DNA of 64,000 nt, from NCBI RefSeq assembly GCF_022095675.1, contig NZ_JAHYSG010000053.1, forward strand, positions 1 to 64,000. Direction: 5' to 3'. The position numbers and the translations under genes were made by a program. Of the stretch, positions 59,754 through 64,000 are shown one piece after another (the first letter of the stretch is position 1; every line of letters starts with the position of its first letter). Source of the DNA: Dactylosporangium sp. AC04546 (GTDB lineage: Bacteria > Actinomycetota > Actinomycetes > Mycobacteriales > Micromonosporaceae). The notes under the pieces were generated by a model that had not been told where the DNA came from, made no database searches, and worked only from the letters and a program-made list of their open reading frames with translations.

Positions 59754-61364
59754 ATGTCCAAGGCTTCCATCGTCGCCACCAGTCTGTCCTTCTCCTGGGC
59801 CGACGCGACCCCCGTCTTCGACGACCTCACCTTCGCCGTCGGCCCCGGCCGCACCGGCCTCGTCGCGCCCAACGGCGCCGGCAAGAGCACGCTGCTGCGG
59901 CTCGTCGCCGGTGACCTGACGCCGACGGGCGGGACGGTCGGCGTGGACGGCGTCCTGGGGTACCTCCCGCAGCACCTCCCCCTCGCCGCCGGCCTCACCG
60001 TCGCCGACGCGCTCGAGATCGCTCCCGTCGTCCGCGCGCTGGCGGCCATCGAGTCCGGCGACGCCGCCGAGGAGCACTTCGCCGTGGTCGGCAGCGACTG
60101 GGACGTCGAGGAGCGGGCCCGGGCCCAGCTCGACCGGCTCGGCCTCGGCGACGTCACGCTCGATCGCCCCCTGGAGACGCTCAGCGGCGGCCAGGTCGTG
60201 TCCCTGGGCCTCGCCGCGCAGCTGCTCAAGCAGCCCGACGTGCTGCTGCTCGACGAGCCGACGAACAATCTCGACCGGGTCGCCCGCGCGCGCCTGCTCG
60301 ACGCGCTCGCCGAGTTCCGCGGGGCCCTGCTCGTCGTCAGCCACGACCGCGAACTGCTCGACCGGGTCGACCGGATCGCCGAGCTGACGAGCGGCGAGCT
60401 GCGCCTGTTCGGCGGGAACTTCACGCTGTATCACGAGGCCAAGCGCGCCTCCCGTGACGTGGCCGAGCAGCGGCTGCGCACCGCGGAGCAGGACCTCAAG
60501 CGGGAGAAGCGCGAGCTGCAGCAGGCCCGCGAACGGGCGGCCCGCCGCGCGTCGGCCGGCGCCCGGGCCGGCCAGGACATCCCGCGCATCATCGCCGGCG
60601 GCCTCAAGCGGCGCGCGCAGGAGTCCGCGGGCCGGGCCGACGACCTGCACGCGCAGCGCGTCGACGCCGCCCGCGCCCGGGTCGACGAGGCCGGCCGCGC
60701 GCTCCGTGAGGACGACACCCTCGCCCTGTCGCTGCCGGGCACGGTGGTACCGCAGGGCCGCACCGTCGTCACGGCCTCCGGCGTGCGCGTCCGCGACCTT
60801 TTCGTTGGTGCCGGCCTGACGATCCGGGGCCCGGAGCGCATCGCCCTCACCGGCCCGAACGGCGCCGGCAAGTCGACCCTGCTGCGCGTGCTGGCCGACC
60901 TGCAGACCCCGGACGCGGGCGAGGTGACGCGCGCCGACGGCCGCGTGGCGTACCTCTCCCAGCGCCTGGACCTGCTCGACCCGGCCGTGTCCACGGCCGA
61001 GCACCTGCGCGCGGCGGCCCCCGGCCGCCCCCGCACGGAGCAGATGCACCTGCTGGCGAGGTTCCTGTTCAAGCCGGACCGCGCGGCCCAGCCGGTGAGC
61101 ACGCTGTCAGGCGGCGAACGCCTCCGCGCGACGCTGCTGTGCGTCCTGTGCGCCGACCCGGCCCCGCACCTGCTGCTGCTCGACGAGCCGACGAACAATC
61201 TCGACCTGACGAGCGTCGAGCAGCTGACGGCGGCCCTGACGGCCTACCGGGGCGCGTTCGTGGTGGTGAGCCACGACGACCGCTTCCTGCAGGACATCGC
61301 GGTCGACCGCTGGCTCACGTTGTCGAACGGCACCGTCCGCGAGACCTCCCCACCACTTCCGTAG
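59754..61364 (+). CDS. ABC-F family ribosome-associated ATPase
   Basis: 536 residues, two ABC domains and no membrane domain. Walker A APNGAGKST and GPNGAGKST, signatures LSGGQ and LSGGERL, Walker B LLLLDEPTNNLD in both. The inter-domain linker (about 230-330) is Arg/Lys-rich, as in the ribosome-facing P-site tRNA interaction motif. ABC-F proteins either rescue ribosomes from antibiotics or act as translation factors. A leader peptide and hairpin upstream favour an inducible antibiotic-resistance type. Confidence 0.88.
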   Translation: MSKASIVATSLSFSWADATPVFDDLTFAVGPGRTGLVAPNGAGKSTLLRLVAGDLTPTGGTVGVDGVLGYLPQHLPLAAGLTVADALEIAPVVRALAAIESGDAAEEHFAVVGSDWDVEERARAQLDRLGLGDVTLDRPLETLSGGQVVSLGLAAQLLKQPDVLLLDEPTNNLDRVARARLLDALAEFRGALLVVSHDRELLDRVDRIAELTSGELRLFGGNFTLYHEAKRASRDVAEQRLRTAEQDLKREKRELQQARERAARRASAGARAGQDIPRIIAGGLKRRAQESAGRADDLHAQRVDAARARVDEAGRALREDDTLALSLPGTVVPQGRTVVTASGVRVRDLFVGAGLTIRGPERIALTGPNGAGKSTLLRVLADLQTPDAGEVTRADGRVAYLSQRLDLLDPAVSTAEHLRAAAPGRPRTEQMHLLARFLFKPDRAAQPVSTLSGGERLRATLLCVLCADPAPHLLLLDEPTNNLDLTSVEQLTAALTAYRGAFVVVSHDDRFLQDIAVDRWLTLSNGTVRETSPPLP

Positions 61365-61387
61365 CCCGCCTCGCCCCCGAAACGGCC

Positions 61388-61461
61388 CGCGATCTTGGAG
61401 TTGTGGTCCCGAATTTGTCGCTTATATCGGACATTTCCGGGACCACAACTCCAAGATCGCG
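61388..61461. repeat. 24-bp perfect inverted repeat (large palindrome) between convergent genes
   Basis: 61388-61411 is exactly mirrored by 61438-61461. The arms begin CGCGATCTTGGAGTTGTGG, and the 26-base centre is AT-rich (starts AATTTGTCGCTTATATC) and itself partly symmetric. It lies 23 bp after the ABC-F stop and 28 bp before the MurD-like stop, so it can end transcription both ways. Its length exceeds usual terminators and suggests a dispersed palindromic element. Confidence 0.8.
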
Positions 61462-61489
61462 AAGGGGCTGGGGCGGGGGTGGGCGGGGG

Positions 61490-62836
61490 TCAGGCGGGGG
61501 CCGTTGCGGTGATCGCGGCCTCGAACGCCCGCGCGCGGGCCTCGTAGTTGTCGTAGCGGCCGTAGCTCGGGGCCGCAGGAGAGAGCAGGACCACGCCGCC
61601 CGGGGGGACGATCGTGCGGGAGCGGCGGACCGCGTCCGGGAGGTCGTCGGCCAGGACGCGGGTCACGCCCGGGAGCTCGCCGACCACGTCCAGGATGTGC
61701 TCGCCGCTGTCCGGGACGCCGATCAACGTCAGCGGCACGCCGCGGGACGACAGGTAGTCGCGCAGCGGGGTGTAGTCGATGCCGCGGTCCTGGCCGCCGA
61801 CGATGACGGCCAGGGGGCGGCCCGCGTAGGCCTCGATCGCATGGATCGCGGTCTGCGGGGCCGTCGACAGGGAGTCGTTCACGAACTCCACGCCCGACGG
61901 GTCGGAGATCGGGGTCAGGCGGTGCGGCAGGGGCTGGAACGAGCGCAGGCCCGCCTCCAGCAACAAACGCTCCCCCACCACGTCGACGCCCCAGGCCTGC
62001 AGCGCGCCCAGGGCCACGCACAGGTTGCCGTCGTTGTGGGTGCCGCGCAGCGGGAAGGCCTCGCGCGGGAACAGGTCCGTCGTCCCGAGCAGGACACGGC
62101 CGTCGCGCACGTGGAAGCCGGCCGGGACGGCGGCCGGGTGCAGCGGCAGGCCGGGGCGGGCGGCCAGCTCGGCGGCGAGGACCGGGTCGGTCGCGTTGTA
62201 GACGACCGCCGACGGGCCGTGCGCGACGATGTTGAGCTTGTGGGCGTAGTACTGGGCCGGGAGGCCGTCGCGGGTCCAGTCCAGGTGCTCCTCGAACAGC
62301 GACGTCAGCGCCACCACACGGGGGGAGTCGTCGAGGTCGGCCGACTGGTACATCGACAGCTCCAGCACGTACAGCGGCGCGTCCGGCAGGTCGAAGGCCG
62401 CAATGCCGATGTTGCCGCCGATGACCGCCGGGCGGCCCGAGGCCACCAGCAGATGGTGGATGAGTGCCGTCGTGGTGCTCTTGCCCTTGCTGCCGGTGAC
62501 GCCGATGGTCCGCTCGGCCCGGTCGGCCATCCACAGGCTGGTGCCGCCGGTGATCCGCACGCCGCGCTCGCGCAGCCGCTGGACCCACGGGTGCGACTCG
62601 CCGATGACGGGTGAGCGCACCACGATCTCGACGTCGTCGAGCGCCTGCCAGGCGGCGTCGCCCTCGACCAGCGGCGCCAGGGTGGCGTCCCAGGGCGTGC
62701 CCAGGAACGTCGCCTTGTCCTGGACGACGACAAGACTCGCGGGCCCGGCCGGCGCGATCGCGGCGACGGCCGCCTTCCCCTCGCGGCCGGTGCCCCAGAC
62801 CGCCACCCGGCGGCCCCGCAGTTCGGACAGGTGCAT
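61490..62836 (-). CDS. MurD-family ligase, probably MurD2 type
   Basis: 448 residues. An N-terminal Rossmann-like start (RRVAVWGTGREGKAAVAAI) is followed by the Mur-ligase ATP loop IGVTGSKGKSTTTALIHHLL, then GGNIG, the substrate region YYAHKLNIVAHGPSAVVYN and the C-terminal domain FVNDSLSTAPQTAIHAIEAY. MurD adds D-Glu to UDP-MurNAc-Ala; the WGTGREG-type start resembles MurD2, which uses L-Glu and needs the MurL epimerase, as known in some actinobacteria and Xanthomonas. It is 9 bp downstream of sdhB. Confidence 0.75.
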   Translation of the reverse strand: MHLSELRGRRVAVWGTGREGKAAVAAIAPAGPASLVVVQDKATFLGTPWDATLAPLVEGDAAWQALDDVEIVVRSPVIGESHPWVQRLRERGVRITGGTSLWMADRAERTIGVTGSKGKSTTTALIHHLLVASGRPAVIGGNIGIAAFDLPDAPLYVLELSMYQSADLDDSPRVVALTSLFEEHLDWTRDGLPAQYYAHKLNIVAHGPSAVVYNATDPVLAAELAARPGLPLHPAAVPAGFHVRDGRVLLGTTDLFPREAFPLRGTHNDGNLCVALGALQAWGVDVVGERLLLEAGLRSFQPLPHRLTPISDPSGVEFVNDSLSTAPQTAIHAIEAYAGRPLAVIVGGQDRGIDYTPLRDYLSSRGVPLTLIGVPDSGEHILDVVGELPGVTRVLADDLPDAVRRSRTIVPPGGVVLLSPAAPSYGRYDNYEARARAFEAAITATAPA

Positions 62837-62845
62837 GGCGGTACC

Positions 62846-63595
62846 CTATCGGCCCCGCCCGGTCACCGACTTCCGGTAGTCGCTGTTCAAGCGTCCGATG
62901 AGCGTCAGCGGGATGCCCTTGGGGCAGACCGTCGTGCACTCCCCCGCGTTCGTGCAGCCGCCGAAGCCCGCGTCGTCGTGGGCGGCGACCATCCCGACCA
63001 CCCGGGTGTCGCGCTCCGGCTGGCCCTGCGGCAGCAGGCCGAGGTGGGCGACCTTGGCCGCGGTGAACAGCATCGCCGAGCCGTTCGGGCAGGCGGCCAC
63101 GCAGGCGCCGCAGCCGATGCAGGTGGCCGCCTCGAACGCGGCGTCGGCGTCGGCCTTCGGCACCGGGGACGCGTGGGCGTCGGGCGCGGCGCCCGTCGGC
63201 GCGGTGATGTACCCGCCGGCCTGGATGATCCGGTCGAAGGCGGAGCGGTCGACGACGAGGTCGCGCACGACCGGGAACGCGGCCGACCGCCAGGGCTCGA
63301 CGTCGATCGTGTCGCCGTCCTTGAACTCGCGCATGTGCAGCTGGCAGGTCGTCGTCAGACGAGCGGGGCCGTGGGCCGAGCCGTTGATCATCATGCCGCA
63401 CATGCCGCAGATGCCCTCGCGGCAGTCATGGTCGAACGCGATCGGCTCGTCACCCTCCAGGATGAGCCGCTCGTTGAGGACGTCGAGCATCTCCAGGAAC
63501 GAGGCGTCCGGCGAGATGCCCTCCACCCGGTAGGCGACCATCCGGCCGCGGTCGGAGGGTCCCGCCTGGCGCCACACGCGCAGGGTGATGTCCAT
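62846..63595 (-). CDS. sdhB: Succinate dehydrogenase/fumarate reductase iron-sulfur subunit
   Basis: 249 residues. The N-terminal ferredoxin domain has [10 protein letters not shown] and a later Cys (TTTCQLHM) for the [2Fe-2S] centre. The C-terminal domain has [12 protein letters not shown] and [12 protein letters not shown] for [4Fe-4S] and [3Fe-4S]. It transfers electrons from SdhA flavin to quinone at the membrane. The ATG at 63595 abuts the sdhA stop, so the two are co-translated. Confidence 0.95.
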   Translation of the reverse strand: MDITLRVWRQAGPSDRGRMVAYRVEGISPDASFLEMLDVLNERLILEGDEPIAFDHDCREGICGMCGMMINGSAHGPARLTTTCQLHMREFKDGDTIDVEPWRSAAFPVVRDLVVDRSAFDRIIQAGGYITAPTGAAPDAHASPVPKADADAAFEAATCIGCGACVAACPNGSAMLFTAAKVAHLGLLPQGQPERDTRVVGMVAAHDDAGFGGCTNAGECTTVCPKGIPLTLIGRLNSDYRKSVTGRGR

Positions 63596-64000
63596 CTACT
63601 TGTAGCTCCGCTGAGTCGGGTGGACGTACTCGAAGTCGAGCGCTTCCTTGTGCAGGACGGGCGGCTCGCCGGTACCGGCGAACTCCCAGGCGGCCACGTA
63701 GGAGAACTCGTCGTCGTGGCGCAGCGCCTCGCCGTCGGGGGTCTGGCTCTCGGCCCGGAAGTGCCCGCCGCAGGACTCGGCGCGGTGCAGGGCGTCGACG
63801 CACATGAGCTCGGCCAGCTCGAAGAAGTCGGCGACCCGGCCGGCCCGCTCGAGGTTCTGGTTGAGCTGCTCGCCGGTGCCGGGGACCTTGACGCGGGTCC
63901 AGAACTCCTCACGGAGGGAGCGGATCAGGCTGACCGCCTTGGTGAGGCCCTCCTCGGTGCGCTCCATCCCGCAGTACTCCCACATGATGTGGCCGAGCTC
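63596..64000 (-). CDS. sdhA: Succinate dehydrogenase flavoprotein subunit, C-terminal part
   Basis: Only the last 134 or so codons are in the window. ELGHIMWEYCGMERTEEGLTKAVSLI, DALHRAESCGGHFRAESQTPDGEALRHDDEF and the ending DFEYVHPTQRSYK are characteristic of SdhA/FrdA C-terminal domains of the actinobacterial type. SdhA oxidises succinate at a covalently bound FAD. It is directly upstream of sdhB. Confidence 0.92.
   Translation of the reverse strand, partial: ELGHIMWEYCGMERTEEGLTKAVSLIRSLREEFWTRVKVPGTGEQLNQNLERAGRVADFFELAELMCVDALHRAESCGGHFRAESQTPDGEALRHDDEFSYVAAWEFAGTGEPPVLHKEALDFEYVHPTQRSYK

Overview
The window is a very GC-rich (roughly 70% or more) actinobacterial chromosome segment. 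GC-biased third codon positions, GTG starts, many ATGA/GTGA gene overlaps, a T7SS-type WXG/EspC/YbaB cassette, an IdeR/DmdR-like iron box and a MurD2-like ligase all point to an actinomycete, most probably Micromonosporaceae (Actinoplanes/Dactylosporangium-like). The family assignment is inference; no rRNA or other phylogenetic marker is present.

Layout. (1) 1-13.3 kb: an extracellular arabinan/arabinose-polysaccharide locus. It holds a GH127-type enzyme (partial), a LamG/Ig lectin-like protein, a DUF916 + WxL-like surface pair, a LamG-GH43 protein, a large GH51 arabinofuranosidase and two GH43-AbfB(CBM42) enzymes. Four near-identical LacI-type operators flank it, and three of its proteins share a C-terminal module of about 95 residues that also survives as a frameshifted remnant. 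(2) 13.5-19.4 kb: a UvrA-like ABC protein, a repeat-rich spacer, a half-length MFS protein, an FAD oxidoreductase, an ECF sigma remnant and a lipoprotein. (3) 19.4-26 kb: a CHAT-protease/STAND-ATPase/TPR protein, then a T7SS-associated cassette (YbaB-like, EspC-like, WXG-like, nuclease toxin, putative immunity protein). (4) 26-34 kb: small metabolic and regulatory genes (KstD-like dehydrogenase with a TetR regulator and tandem operators, GntR regulator, flavin reductase-like protein, acetyltransferases). (5) 34-37.4 kb: a GH3 enzyme, then an array of 12 tightly packed tRNA genes on the minus strand with several unorthodox features, preceded by a 38-codon ORF with its own promoter and terminator.

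(6) 37.5-45 kb: a PQQ-type sugar dehydrogenase, an Ldh_2 remnant, an iron-box-controlled heterodimeric ABC transporter whose two subunits have complementary degenerate ATP sites and are separated by a 22-codon coupled micro-ORF, an ArsR/MFS pair and small proteins. (7) 45-57.5 kb: a five-gene overlapping operon (DUF4132-like, DUF4132, MoxR AAA ATPase, DUF5682-VWA fusion, SWIM protein), the counterpart of the poorly understood E. coli yehI/yehLMPQ set. (8) 57.6-64 kb: DUF2277, a LuxR-type ATPase remnant, a substrate-binding lipoprotein that reads as a circular permutation of the Leu/Ile/Val-binding fold, an ABC-F protein behind a leader-peptide attenuator, a 24-bp perfect inverted repeat, a MurD2-like ligase, sdhB and the 3' end of sdhA.

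The strongest candidates for undescribed biology are the permuted binding protein, the tRNA array and the shared C-terminal module of the arabinan enzymes. The CHAT-STAND protein and the yeh-like operon are good conflict or stress-system candidates of partly known type. No CRISPR array, transposase, integrase or rRNA gene was seen.
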